From Odiellus spinosus (lineage: Eukaryota; Arthropoda; Arachnida; Opiliones; Phalangiidae), in assembly GCA_963920705.1 (NCBI GenBank), contig OY987227.1, positions 2,861,526-2,925,525 on the forward strand: a stretch of DNA of 64,000 nucleotides. The letters are read 5' to 3'. Below the pieces are notes generated by a model, which saw only the letters and a program-made list of their open reading frames with translations, ran no database searches and had not been told where the DNA came from. The position numbers were made by a program, and so were the translations under genes. Below, piece by piece: positions 43,761 through 56,864 of the stretch; position 1 is the first letter of the stretch, and every line of letters begins with the position of its first letter.

Positions 43761-45300
43761 AGGATAGACATACATTCCCGAGGTTGGAATAAGGACGAAT
43801 AAGGAAAATTAATGAATAAAAAAGGGTTTATAATCTTAGTTTCGTTGTTTTAATTATATTCTTCAAATTTAAAGTCAATTTGAAATATTTTTCTAATATT
43901 TTAGATTAAATTCTGGAAATGTGAATTTTCTTATCCATTGTTATACGTTTGGATACGAGTAATTTTCTCGTAGATAAAGAGCCAAATAATTATCTTCGGG
44001 TAAGCCTTATGCATTTAACAATTATAGGAACACACAAATTTCATTTTTAAGTTACAAACAATTTTATCTGAAAATTAAATATCTGGAAATATACGAATTA
44101 TAGAAGATAATGGATATCCGATTCTGAGCTCTAAGGTTAGGTGAGGATATATATCCATTCCGAAGGTTCGACGAAGAACGAATACTCTGTAATGGTTTGG
44201 CTGGGTAAGGCTAGGCTAGGATAGAAGCCAAGGCTGTATGGTGGACGGACACTCGTAGTGGTTTCAATGGGTTAGGCTAGACGTAAATTGCCAAGGTTAG
44301 ATGAAGGTCGAATACTTCGTATCGGTTTGACAGTTTTAGGTTAGGCTAGACATCCACTCCGAAGGTTTGATGAAGGACGAATACTTCGTATTAGGTAAGG
44401 GTAGGTAAGGATACACATTAATTCCCATGGTTGGATGAAGGACGATTATTTGTAATGGTTTGGCTTGGTTAGGTTAGGTAAGACGTCCATTCCCAAGCTT
44501 GGATGAAGGACGAATATTTCGTATTGGTTTTGCTTGGTTAAGTTAGGTTAGGATAGACATCAATTCCCAAGTTTTAATGAAGGACAAGTACTTCGTTTTG
44601 GGTTACGTTGGGTTAGGTAAGGTTAGGTTAGGCTAGGTTCGGATCGACATCCATTCCTATGGTTGGATGAAGCACGGGTACTTTTTAATGGTTTGGCTGG
44701 GTTAGGTTAGGTTAGACGTCCATTACCAAGGCTAGATGTACATTCCTAAGGTTGATGTCCATTCCCAAGGTTAGATGTGAATTCCCAAGGCTAGATGAAG
44801 GACGAATACTTCGTATTAGGTTAGGTTGGGTTAGGTGGGTTTAGGTTCGGATAGACATTAATTCCCACGTTTGGATGAAAGACGAATACTTTTTAATGGT
44901 TTGCCTTGGTTACCTTAGGATGGACATAGATTCCCAAGGTTAGATGAAGGATGAATACTTCATACTGGGTTAGGTTGGATTAGGTTAGACATCCATTCCT
45001 GTGTTAGGATGAAGTACGTATTCTTCGTAATGGTTTGGCAGGGTTTGGTTAGATATCCATTCCCAAGGTTTGATGAAGGGCGAATACTTGGTATTGGGTT
45101 AAGTTAGGTTGCGTTCGGACATACATAATTCCCATGGTTGGATGAAGGACGATTACTTTGTAATAGTTTGGCTTGCTAAGGTTAGGTAAAACGTTGGATG
45201 AAGGACGAATACCTCGTATTGGGCTAGGGAAGAGGTCCATTCCCAAGGTTGTATCTGAGCCGAATATCGTATATTAGAGAAAAGCTCGCAGCTATAGAAA
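43761..45300. repeat. TTAGG-bearing minisatellite block 2
   Basis: The same unit family as 31137-33310, including the same AT-rich internal segment (43800-44110) and the same terminal sequence (ATCGTATATTAGAGAAAAGC). It follows directly on the third macro-tandem unit. Confidence 0.85.
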
Positions 45301-45460
45301 AACTCTGCTATTTCCCAAAAGAGCGGCCGCCAATTCCCTAAACAGCGGCCGCTCTTATTAAAAGAGCAGTTTTGAGCTTTGCCGCTGTTTTTTGGAAATC
45401 GAGGCTGTTATTTTGGGAACTGCTCTTCTGGGAACTGCTCTTATAGGGTACACCCTAAGT
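45301..45460. other. Terminal hairpin region of TTAGG block
   Basis: AAGAGCGGCCGC (45319-45330) and GCGGCCGCTCTT (45345-45356) form a perfect 12-bp hairpin. GGGAACTGCTCTT is repeated at 45415-45446, the complement of the AGAGCAGTTCCC units near 40675. The block 1 counterpart at 33180-33300 has the same layout with a worn hairpin. Confidence 0.75.
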
Positions 45461-46099
45461 TTAACTTCATTTTTCCGGATCGATCCACTGTAGTTTAACT
45501 TATTTGCCACCAACTCTCGCTGCATTAAGCATAGCACCTTAAGGAACTTAAGGTGAGCATTAAGATATTGGAGAGGAGAGATGAGATGAGCGGTAGAGTT
45601 AAAAGCTCGGAAAATTTCCAAAGGAAGGTGAGCTTCAAGTTACTGGAGAGTAGAGGAGGTGAGAAGGAGAACTGACAGCTCACAAAAGGTCTAAAGAGAG
45701 TTGAGCTTTGAATAACTGGAGAGGAGACGAAATTACGAGATGATAGGCGAGCCCCGTGAGGCCTTGCAAAAAAGAGCGGAGAAGAATACACGCTCCAGAG
45801 TTTTTTAAAGAGAAGAAAACATCATCAGACACTTCCTCCTCAGCACATGATGGTAGTGATTGGTTCCCGACACCATCAAGACTCGAAATCACCGAAAGCG
45901 CTGCTGCTTGTCTGACGTTGTCATCCAAAAAAACGATGAAAAAATATCGCGATTGGAAAAACATTATTATTATATATAAAAATGTTAAATTATTAGCAAA
46001 GCAAAAATCCGATTAACGAGTTGTTATCAAAGACCCTGTAGAAATTGAACTATTTATAAAAGCGCATTATGTGTAATTTATCGTGCATATGCCACTCTT
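45461..46099. other. Unassigned stretch with weak coding look
   Basis: A purine-rich run with repeated GGAGAGGAGA and AAGGTGAGC motifs. One plus-strand frame (45756-46016, no ATG at its start) reads DTSSSAHDGSDWFPTPS and looks less random than its neighbours. No family was recognised and antisense frames compete, so no gene is called. Confidence 0.35.
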
Positions 46100-46182
46100 A
46101 ATTATATCAAAAATGTCTTTGTTAACAAAGACCCAGAAGGACTTGTTATGATTCCAGATTGCTGAAGTGACAGATATTATAT
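46100..46182 (+). repeat. Isolated FB-A arm unit
   Basis: One ~78-bp arm unit with the GTCTTTG..CAAAGAC hairpin, as in 2536-2690. Confidence 0.8.
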
Positions 46183-46500
46183 TTAAGAAGATTCACAACA
46201 GTAATGTTAAAAATAAGCAGGTAACTGCCATGGGATTGGCACGTACAACGAGATACAATATGTAAATAATAGGCCTAAGAATACTACAAATCGATAAAAA
46301 CGCCTGTAAAAATGTTTTATGTCTGGGGCACCTATGCTGTGTAGGAAAAAAAGCTCTAGGGCTGTGCAAAGACTATACAGTTCTGATATAGCTTCATTTC
46401 ATAGTCTTTGCTTTGCGGAAGTAAGTCAAGAAACTAGTAAGAAGCTTAACGTAGTACACAAATAGAGTGGTATGCTGTTGTTTATTTATAAAACTTACGA
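46183..46500. other. Unique spacer
   Basis: No gene or repeat recognised. Confidence 0.5.
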
Positions 46501-46733
46501 TATTCGGAGAACCCGGTAGGGTTCTTACGTTATGGGCTGATCGTCATCTGTAAAGCAATTTCAATTTCCTAAAAAATTCAGTCTCTAGCCAATCAAAACG
46601 CTCCATTTTCCCATAGAAATAACATTAAAATCGACTTTTTCGAGTACATGTCTGTTCCGGGGCATAACATATCGAAATAATCATTTGTTACAGTTGAAAC
46701 TAATTTTAAATGAAAGATTAAAGTTCGAACGTG
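46501..46733. repeat. Inverted repeat, pairs with 57351-57582
   Basis: GGGCATAACATATCGAAATAA, CAGTTGAAACTAATTTTAAA and GAGAACCCGGTA return inverted 10.6 kb away, enclosing satellite arrays, FB-A sequence and the BEL/Pao element. Confidence 0.8.
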
Positions 46734-46739
46734 TAAAAT

Positions 46740-47924
46740 TATGAAATTAGTCTTAAAATAAAGCCCGAAAAATATCTGGAAGCATTAGAAAATAAATCTG
46801 AAAGGTAAGTCTCTTACAAAACATCTAAATCCCATAGAATAACATTAATTTTCAATTTCTCCGCCTTAAAAGTACTCTCCTTTTTAAAAATGAGTGAAAT
46901 TCCGAACGGCAATAAAGAAGGTATTAGCATCAAAAATAATGAAAAAAATTATTTAAATTTGGTTTAAAGGGCAATGGGGAAAATATAAAGATTTCGCTGC
47001 GGATGTCGGAGGTATTAACATCAAAATTGCTGAAAAAATTAATTTAAATTTGGTTTAAAGGGCAATGGGGAAAATATAATGATTTCGCTGCGGCTGTCGG
47101 AGGTATTAACATCAAAATTGATGAAATAAATTATTTAAATTTGGTTTATAGGGCAATGGGGAAAATATAAAGATTTCACTGCGGCTGTCGGAGGTATTAA
47201 CATCAAAATTGAAGAAAAAATTAATTTAAATTTGGTTTAAAGGGCAATGGGGCTGTCGGAGGTATTAACATCAAAATTGATGAAAAAATTTATTTTAATT
47301 TGGTTTAAAGGGCAATGGGGAAAATATAAAGATTTCACTGAGGCTGTCGGAGGTATTAACATCAAAATTGATAAAAAATTTATTTAAATTTGGTTTAAAG
47401 GGCAATGGGGAAAATGTAGAGATCTGACTGAATCAAGTGAGGCTGCCCCAGCTATTAACATCAAAAATTATGAAAAAAAATCTATTTTAATTAGGTTTAA
47501 AGGGCAATGGTAAAATGTAGAAATTTGACTAAATCAAGTGCGACTGCCACAGCTATTAACATAAAAAATTATGAAAAAATTTAGTTTAAAGGGCAATGGT
47601 AAAAATGTAGAAATTTGACTAAATCAAGTGCGGCTGCCGCAGCTATTAACATAAAAAATTATGAAAAAATTTTGTTTAATTGGGTTTAAAGGGAAAGGGT
47701 AAAAATGTAGAAATTTGACTAAATCAAGTGCGGCTGCTGCAACTATTAACATCAAAAATTATGAAAAAATTAATTTTAATTGGGTTTAAAGGGCAATGGT
47801 AAAAATGTAGAGATCTGACTGAATCAAGTGAGGCTGCCCCAGCTATTAACATCAAAAATTATGAAAAAATTTAGTTTAATTGGGTTTAAAGGGCGATGGT
47901 AAAAATGTAGAGATTTTTATTTTA
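46740..47924 (-). repeat. Satellite array 3 (91-bp then 100-bp variants), inverted
   Basis: It starts with the unique flank (inverted 39216-39450), continues with about five 91-bp monomers, then about five 100-bp-type monomers, all in minus orientation. Its order mirrors 49022-50570 across the FB-A arm. Confidence 0.9.
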
Positions 47925-49021
47925 ATTGAAGTTTACAATAAAATGTAAGACTGAAGGAACAGATATTATATCAAAAATGGCTTTGCGAACAAAGACCCGG
48001 AAGGACACGTTATGATTTCGGAAGGCTGAAGTGACAGATATTATATCAAAAATGTCTTTGTGAACAAAGACCCAGAAAGATCTGTTATGATTTCAGATGG
48101 CTGAAGGGACAGATATGTTAAATTTTCTTTTAAAACGTAAAATTTAATTATAATCGCAAACTGACAGGATTTAGAGTCTAATTTCAAAACAACTGATTTT
48201 ATTCACTCGCAAATATTTAAGAAAAAACATAACAGGCGATTTTCTCCCATTGACCCTTAACATTAAATTTGGCTTAATGATTTTTCAGGGAAAACGTGTA
48301 TTGAATTGTTTTTTTTAGTATAATGTGAGTTCACTTTTTTTTAACCCCGAATTGTCACGACTCGTACTTCAACAGATCGTTAAAAATACTCGCCGGTTTA
48401 TAAGGATGAGTATCTTATAGGGACTATTTGCGTTTTTTAAAGCCGTAACAAATTGAGAAGTCAAATGAGGATTTTAAAGGGGGCAAATTTCAGAAAAGAT
48501 AGGCCTTTTAAATTATTCGTAGTTATTTTTCTTCGAGGAAAACCTTATAATTTTATTTTATGATTCCCTTGAAAGAGATCACTTTATAGCGCTTAAACCT
48601 ATATACATAAGGATTTTGGTTTTGGAAATCCGCAACCTAAATTGGGACTAAAATACAGCGAATTTTTATTCCGTATAAACTCCTTATTTCAGCACGCATA
48701 ATGCAATATGAACGAATTGCCTCGACTAAAGTCGAGGAGTTATAATAAAACATTATTTATTTAAGCAGTTTTAACGGAATTTAAAGGTCGGTATTCGAGT
48801 ATTCGTCAATTACAAATTTAAGAATATTAATTATCGAAATACATATATTTAAAGAAAGTATCCATGATTAACGTATAGCCCCTTTAAAGCCACATATCTC
48901 ACAACCTTGGTTTGTTTACATATCGAGAACATAAATAAAGAGCTTTTTAATAGTACGCATTCTAGAGCAGATAAGGCCTTTGAAACAACGACGTTGAGTA
49001 ATCCCTGGTTTCGGGATAGCG

Positions 49022-50370
49022 TGTCAGATCTCTACATTTTTACCATTGCCCTTTAAACCCAATTAAAATTAATTTTTTCATAATTTTTTATGTTAATAGC
49101 TGGGGCAGCCGCACTTGATTCAGTCAGGTCTCTACATTTTTACCATTGCCCTTTAAACCCAATTAAAATTAATTTTTTCATAATTTTTGATGTTAATAGC
49201 TGGGGCAGCCGCACTTGATTCAGTCAGGTCTCTACATTTTTACCATTGCAATTTAAACCCAATTAAAATTAATTTTTTCATAATTTTTGATGTTAATAGC
49301 TGGGGCAGCCGCACTTGATTTAGTCAGATCTCTACATTTTTACCATTGCCCTTTAAACCCAATTAAAATTAATTTTTTCATAATTTTTGATGTTAATAGC
49401 TGGGGCAGCCTCACTTGATTCAGTCAGATCTCTGCATTTTTACCATTGCCCTTTAAACCCAATTAAACAAAAAAATTGCATAATTTTTTATGTTAATAGC
49501 TGGGGCAGCCTCACTTGATTCAGTCAGCTCTCTACATTTTTACCATTGCCCTTTAAACCAAATTTAAATTAATTTTTTCATAATTTTTGATGTTAATAGC
49601 TGGGGCAGCCGCACTTGATTTAGTCAGATCTCTACATTTTTACCATTGCCCTTTAAACCCAATTAAAATTAATTTTTTCATAATTTTTGATGTTAATAGC
49701 TGGGGCAGCCTCACTTGATTCAGTCAGATCTCTGCATTTTTACCATTGCCCTTTAAACCCAATTAAACAAAAAAATTCATAATTTTTTATGTTAATAGCT
49801 GGGGCAGCCTCACTTGATTCAGTCAGCTCTCTACATTTTTACCATTGCCCTTTAAACCAAATTTAAATTAATTTTTTCATAATTTTTGATGTTAATAGCT
49901 GGGGCAGCCGCACTTGATTCAGTCAGATCTCTACATTTTTACCATTGCCCTTTAAACCCAATTAAAATTAATTTTTTCATAATTTTTGATGTTAATAGCT
50001 GGGGCAGGCTCACTTGATTCAGTCAGATCTCTAAATTTTCCCCATTGCCCTTTAAACCAAATTTAAATTAATTTTTTCATCAATTTTGATGTTAATACCT
50101 CCGACAGCCGCAGTGAAATCTTTATATTTTACCTTTTGCCCTTTAAACCAAATTTAAATAAATTTTTTCATCAATTTTGATATTAATACCTCCGACAGCC
50201 GCAGTGAAATCTTTATATTTTCCCCATTGCCCTTTAAACAAAATTTAAATAAATTTTTTCATAAATTTTGATGTTAATACCTCCGATAGTCGCAGTGAAA
50301 TCTTTAAATTTTTCCATTACCCTTTAAACCAAATTTAAATTAATTTTTTCATTATTTTTGATGCTAATAC
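49022..50370 (+). repeat. Satellite array 2 (100-bp then 91-bp variants)
   Basis: About ten 100-bp monomers, then about three and a half 91-bp monomers. A three-monomer block marked by CTCTGCATTTTTACC and AATTAAACAAAAAAATT recurs at ~300-bp spacing (about 49430 and 49730). The array begins abruptly after GGGATAGCGTG of the FB-A interior. Confidence 0.9.
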
Positions 50371-50575
50371 CTTCCTTATTGCCGTTCGGAATTTCACTCA
50401 TTTTTAAAAAGGAGAGTACTTTTAAGGCGGAGAAATTGAAAATTAATGTTATTCTATGGGATTTAGATTTTTTGTAAGAGACTTATCTTTCAGATTTATT
50501 TCCTAATGCTTCCAGATATTTTTCGGGCTTTAATTTAAGATTAATCTCATAATTTTACACCGAGTAGTTTGGCCA

Positions 50576-50931
50576 TAAAACGAAACGCTTTGCACTTTTT
50601 TTCATTCCGACTGAAATTATCTAAAGGTTTTGTGATAGGTTAAATAATAAAAGCAAACTCCTTCGAAATAATTTAAATATAATTTATTTTAGCACGAAAA
50701 AGCATTCGCGTGTTGTCTGTACAAGGGTTTAAAATCAACTAACTTTAAACTTCAATTTAATCTTTTTCCTCAACTCCGTCGCAGCGGGATCTAGTAAAAT
50801 ATCTATAAAAAACACTGTTGTTTTAAATGAAAACGAAATAGACCCATTTTTCTTCTTTTTATCTAACTTAGTTTCTAATCTCTATTTTTCACAACTAAAA
50901 CTCTTTTCTTTTTTAGATCCAATTTTCTACA
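50576..50931 (-). repeat. BEL/Pao 3' LTR
   Basis: 356 bp, containing TTGTGATAGG, AGCATTCGCGTGTTGTCTG and CCGTCGCAGCGGGATCTA. Partner of 56509-56864. Confidence 0.95.
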
Positions 50932-50989
50932 TTCTCCACCAAAAATGAGTACAACTTATTTTTCCTTTAAATTTACACAATTAGAACTA

Positions 50990-53900
50990 ACTAATGTTAT
51001 GATAACTCCATTGGATACAATAATTGTAAAGGTCTCTTAACAACGTGTCCGTTTACAGTTCTGATACAACAAGCTCGAATTTTCCCATCACGTCCCGGTA
51101 GAAGTTCGATGACACGTCCAATTTTCCAGAGATGTCTAGGCAACCTATCGTCCTTGATTATGAACACGTCATCGCGTTTGACCTCAAGCTGATTACTTTT
51201 GGATCTCGTGACTTTTTGCGCTGTTCTAAGCTCGAGCAAGTACTCGTGCCTCCATCTAGACCAAAATCGATTAATCAATTCTTGTCTGTATTTCCATCTT
51301 TTGGTTAACTCGTCTCTGGTGGTTTTAATTTCAGATATTTTAAATTTCCTTGGTGGTAGCGTATCCAGTCTTTTCCCTATAAGGAAATGAGGAGTCAAGG
51401 GCGTGGTTTCATCTTGGTCGTTGCTAAGATAGGTAATCGGTCGAGAATTTATAATTGATTCGACTTCAATTAGAGTAGTCGCCATTTCTTCAAAGGTTAA
51501 AAGCGCTCGTCCCAAAGTCTTCTTTATACAGTCTTTCATAGTTCGGACCATGCGCTCCCACATGCCTCCCCACCACGGAGCTCTGTCAACAATAAACTTC
51601 CATTGAATTCGCTTCAGGCCAAAATACTGTTTCAGTTCTTCCGTTAGAACTGAATCCCACAATTTCGTGATCTCTTTGTCCGTTCGTTTAAATGTCTTCG
51701 CATTATCTGACAGAAATATCCGACTGACACCTCGCCTCCCAATAAATCGTTTTAACGCCAAGATGAAATGTTCTGCACTAAGGCTCGAAACCAGCTCCAA
51801 GTGTAGAGCTCTGGTTGTTGCGCATGTAAACAGAGCGACGCAACTCTTTGAGGTAATCCATATTTTCGCGTCAGTGTCAAAGTGTTTAACAACCACGGGT
51901 CCCGCAAAATCCACTCCCGTGGCTTCAAAGGGAATATTTGCAGCTACTCTTTCCGGTGGTAATGGTGCAGTATCTTGGTCGAAAGGTTTAGACTTCATGA
52001 TTGTGCATTTCAAACACTTGGATAATAGACTCTTGATAATTTGTCGGCCTCTAGGAATCCAGAATTGCGTCCTCAGACAGGCCATCGTGGCATTGACACC
52101 CATATGTTTTAGTTTAGCATGACGTTCTTTTATAAGTAAGAAAGTGTATGGGTGGTCTTCTGGAAGTATTATTGGATGTTTTTCGTCGTAAGGCAATTTA
52201 GCAAACTGTAGCCTTCCGCCCAGTCTCAACAGACTCTCCTGGTCTAAGAACACTTTCAAATCTGACGTCTTCGAATGCTTAGCCACTGGTGTATTTTTCT
52301 TGATATTAAGAATTTCTTCTTGATACGATTCTTGCTGAGCTCGTTTAATCCAATATAATTCACTTCTATTGACTTCGTCCGTGGTAAGAGCTCCTTTCTG
52401 TCGATTGATTGCTTTCTTCTGGGTATTTGATATAAACCGGTTCACCCATGCAATGATTCTTACGATTCGTTCGTAACTTGAATAGTTCGTTAGATTTAGA
52501 AGAGATTTCGATGTATGGGCTTCTGAGTTTAAAGAAAGTAATACTTCTGTGTCTTCAATAACTTTAGGTCTTCGTTCGATAGTAATTCTGGTTTTATCTT
52601 CCTCAGTCAGCAAAGTTTTCGGCTGTTCTGGCCAATACTCTTCAGACTTTTTTAGAAATTCCGGACCCTTCCACCATAATTGGTTTGTCACGAGAGTATT
52701 AACGCTCAGTCGGTTAAGAGATCGGCCGGATTAAGGGTTCCTGGAACGTGTCTCCACAAGACTGGATCGTAGGAATTCTGAATTTCGCTTGTTCGATTGC
52801 TAACGAATGGTTTCCATTGTTTCGTTGTGCCTTTAATCCAAGATATGGCTATGGTAGAATCGCTCCAAAATTGTATTGATGGATTTTCTTTGATAAAGTA
52901 GGATGGAACTGTGGTCATTATCCTTGCTCCGACGACAGCCCCCATGAGTTCTAGTCTGGGAATAGTCATCTTCTTTAATGGAGCGACTCTGGATTTCGAT
53001 ACGACTAGGTTTACGTCTATTTCTCCCATGGCGTTTTCTATTCGGATATACACGACCGCACCATAGGCCTTGTCGCTTGCATCCGTGAAACAGTGAAATT
53101 GAACTCTATCGTTTTGCAGCATTCCGTAGAAGCGAGGTATTTTGATCTCTTCTAAATATCTAAGTTCCAAGCACCAGCTTTCCCATCGTTCTTTCAAATC
53201 AGCCGGTATTGTTTCATCCCATTGAATCCCTCGTTGCCATATCTCTTGGAATAAACACTTTATTCGAATCGTAAATGGCGTAACGAACCCAATTGGGTCA
53301 AATATTCTTGATGAGGCTTGAAGAATGAAGCGTTTTGTATCGTCTCGTCGATAAAGAAACTCCAATAGGTTTTTGACATCATAAAGAAAAATGACAGTAT
53401 CCGGTCTCCACGTTAACCCTAGTACCATTAGAGATACTCCTTCCGCTTTCAGTGACAGACTTTCTGGTTGTTCAACTTCTCCCAGCTGAGTTCTTAGCCA
53501 TGCGGAATTCGATTGAAACTTTCTTAATGGCATGCCTGCTTCCCGAAGTACGGAACGAGCTCCTTTCGCTAACCGTAACGCAGTTTCGGCATCATCGGCT
53601 CCTCCAAGTATATCATCAACGTATAGGGATTCCATCAGTAGGTTAAAGACTTCCGGATATTTTTCTTTGTATTTTTCTAGGTGATATCGAATTGTGGATG
53701 CCAGTAGGTAAGGACTTGCGTTTATTCCAAATAATACTCGATTCATACGTAAAACGATTTTTTCAAAGCGGTCTGTATTAGTATCAGCATTCATATTCCC
53801 TTTAATCCAGAAAAATCTAGTAACGTCTCGATCTTCAGGTGCAAGTGATACTTGTAAGAACGCTTTCTCGATATCTCCTGTGAAGGCGATTCTGTATTTT

Positions 53901-56430
53901 CGAAATTTGAAAAGTAGACCTAGGAGATCGACATTCAATGGAGAACCAGCATGGAGGCAGTCGTTTAAGGATGGTGAACCGATAGAATGCGAAGATGCGT
54001 CAAAAACTACTCTTGTTTTGGTGGTAGTTCGTTCCATTTTTACATCTTCACGATGAGGTAAGTAAAACGTTCGTCCTCGTAAACCATCTCCATAAGCCAC
54101 CTCAGCTATTCCTGCGTCAAGATATTCTTTTATGACCTTCGAGTAGTCCCGAAATAGATCAGGGTTTTTCCGGAACTTTTTTAATTGATGATCGAAATGT
54201 CTTTCCGCTACTGCTCGGTTGTCGTTTGTTAGAATTACGTCCTTTTTCCATGGCAAGCTAACTTGATATCTTTTGCCATCGAATGCGATTTTTGATTCGA
54301 ATTCCTGTTTGATGACTTCGTCATTTATTTTACTGTCAGACGGTTTATCCACAATACCCATTGAATCAAGGTCCCAAAACGCTCTCAACCCATTTGAAAT
54401 TCGATCTTCTTCCTCTTCGTCTATGACCGTACTCATGACGCATACATTATAAATTCCGTTATAGATAGTTACAAGTCTTCTGCTTGACGTCGGTCCAAGA
54501 AGACACCATCCGAAAATAGTCTCAACCGCCATTAAGGAATCTTCGATTTTTTCCGTATTACAAGTGACGATCTTCCAATAAAAGTCCGCTCCCACCAATA
54601 TACCAATTTCATCTTCATCTCCGCTTCTTGTATTATGACAAATGTCTGCCAATTGGATGCCTTTCTCTTCCGCAATCGTAATTACATCTTCGCTAGGAAA
54701 TCCCAGCCTTGCACCGCAAAATTTTGGAGATTCCATTGCTTCGATTGAGACTGATTGGGAATTGTCAACATTTCCGATCGTAAACTTGACTCAACGTCGT
54801 TCAACCTCGCGACTTCCGTTCTCAAAACTATGCATGCTTAGGGATTCTCTTCCAGTGTCGGGTAAGTCTAACTTTTTGGAAATCTTCTCTAACATGTAGG
54901 TCCGGTGGCTTCCGTTATCTAAGAAATATCGAACTATCAAGTCTTTCCTTCCATTTGAGATTCGTGCCCATCCGGTTTGTAAATATATTTCTGGTTTCTT
55001 CTTTGTGTTTGAGGTTGGAGCATCGGTTCCCATTGACATAGCGCTGGCCTGAATGGTTTCATTGGTTGATGTTTTTTGGTTGTTTGGCGATGATATGTTT
55101 TCTTTATCTGGGAATTGTTGTTCGCAGACTGCTTGATGATGACGTTTACCGCAGTACTTGCAAGAAACCCTTTTTGTTCTACAGAATCTTGCCATGTGTT
55201 CTGTTCCCAGACAAACAAAACATCTTGATTGGGATTTAATAATGTCTTTCCTTTCCGATGACGTAAGAGCCATGCAATCTTCTAGTTTATGTGATTCTTT
55301 ACAGAAGATGCAATTATTTTCTTTCTTGGTTGGCTTCGTTATGGAGTTGAATGACATCGTTGATGATGGGGTGATTGATCTTGATTTAAAACTCGATCAT
55401 TCTTTACGATACGTAGGTTCTGTCCTATGTCTATAATCTCGATCCGATGGATTGGACGGTGTGATAGTTTTCAATCTTGACGCTTGTTCCCGACTTTCGA
55501 CTTCGTCTTGTAGGAATTCGAGAAGTACCTTCAGCTTAGGTCCTTTTCTTTTCTGCTCCGTTGGGTGTAGCTTAAGACGACGTCTTCCGGCAATAGTTCC
55601 GTTACCATTCGAATTAAGAAAACAGCGTAGCTCTCTGTGTCTTTCTTTAGTGATTCCAGGCTTTTTACGTTGATATAAAGAGTATCGAAGAATCTTCTTA
55701 AGCCTTTTGTATCCGATGACCTCTTTACTGGTTCTATATTACGCAACTTCGACATATGAGCTTGTATAAGTAGATCCTCTCGTCTTTCAATGCGTCTATA
55801 GCGATTCCATAGTTGATACCCGTCAACGTCAATCCAGAGATACATGCTTGCGCAGTGCCATTTAAATAACTCTTTAAGTAGGTTAACTTCTCTTCATCCG
55901 CCAAGTTACCGTTATTATGAATAGTTAATTTAAATTGTGTCCAGAACTCCGACCATTTATTTATATCGCCTGAGAACTTCTCGATATGAATTTGTGGTAA
56001 CTTTACTGTTGGCTGTTGATGGACAGATAGTCCACGCAAAGATCCTTGTCCTTGTCCTTGACTGGTCAAATCTTGAAGGGTCATTTGACAAAGTGCCTTA
56101 CAGTTCATGATGTTCTCTTGATATTCTTCACTTTCCACTAACTCCGTGTCGAGCTTATCAGGATCATTGATTTCGTCTTCTATTTTGCTGTCCAATTCTT
56201 TTAATTTCTTTTCCTTTTCCTCGAGTTGTAACAAATAACTTGATAATGCTGTTTTCGTTACTGGTATTGCCAATGTTCCAAGTTCATTCTGAATCTTTTG
56301 GATTAACTTAGTCAGCATACCTCTTGCCGAACCTCTCTTACGCGTCAGCTTCGTTAACGTGTCCATCACTTCAGTAGACTTGAGTTGGTTAGAGTACTCT
56401 TCAGGATTTATCTTCACGTTGCCCAAAGTG
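50990..56430 (-). pseudogene. BEL/Pao gag-pol region
   Basis: Parts on the minus strand, rounded: gag with a DUF1759-like segment (PQIHIEKFSGDINKWSEFW) at 55.5-56.4 kb, and zinc knuckles (CKYCGKRHHQAVC) near 55.1-55.3 kb. A DUF1758-type aspartic protease region lies around 54.5-55.0 kb. Reverse transcriptase at 53.3-54.2 kb has SLYVDDILGG. RNase H at 52.7-53.2 kb has FTDASDKAYGAV. The integrase with its zinc-binding and core parts (GVDFAGPVVVK) is at 51.3-52.3 kb, and a DUF5641-like tail near 51.0-51.3 kb. Long stretches are open; about four breaks overall. Confidence 0.9.
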
Positions 56431-56490
56431 TCAACCGATCGCTCACGTCACGTTCTACTTAGTTACGTTAACTTATCTAAACTATCACAC

Positions 56491-56508
56491 TCCCGGGTTT
56501 CGGTACCA
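56491..56508 (-). promoter_or_regulatory. BEL/Pao primer-binding site
   Basis: On the minus strand TGGTACCGAAACCCGGGA directly follows the 5' LTR. It is complementary to a tRNA 3' end with CCA; the tRNA was not identified. Confidence 0.75.
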
Positions 56509-56864
56509 TGAAACGAAACGCTTTGCACTTTTTTTCATTCCGACTGAAATTATCTATAGGTTTTGTGATAGGGTAAATAATAAAAGCAAACTCCTTCGCA
56601 ATAATTTAAATATAATTTATTTTAGCACGAAAAAGCATTCGCGTGTTGTCTGTACAAGGGTTTAAAATCAACTAACTTTAAACTTCAATTTAATCTTTTT
56701 CCTCAACTCCGTCGCAGCGGGATCTAATAAAATATCTATAAAAAACACTGTTGTTTTAAATGAAAACGAAATAGACCTATTTTTCTTCTTTTTATCTAAC
56801 TTAGTTTCTAATCTCTATTTTTCACAACTAAAACTCTTTTCTTTTTTAGATCCAATTTTCTACA
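56509..56864 (-). repeat. BEL/Pao 5' LTR
   Basis: 356 bp, TG..CA ends, ~98% identical to 50576-50931. Confidence 0.95.

Noticed and set aside
45525-45964. Minus-strand Ser/Leu-rich frames
   Set aside because: Overlapping alternatives in purine-rich DNA with no family match; not better supported than the plus-strand frame.
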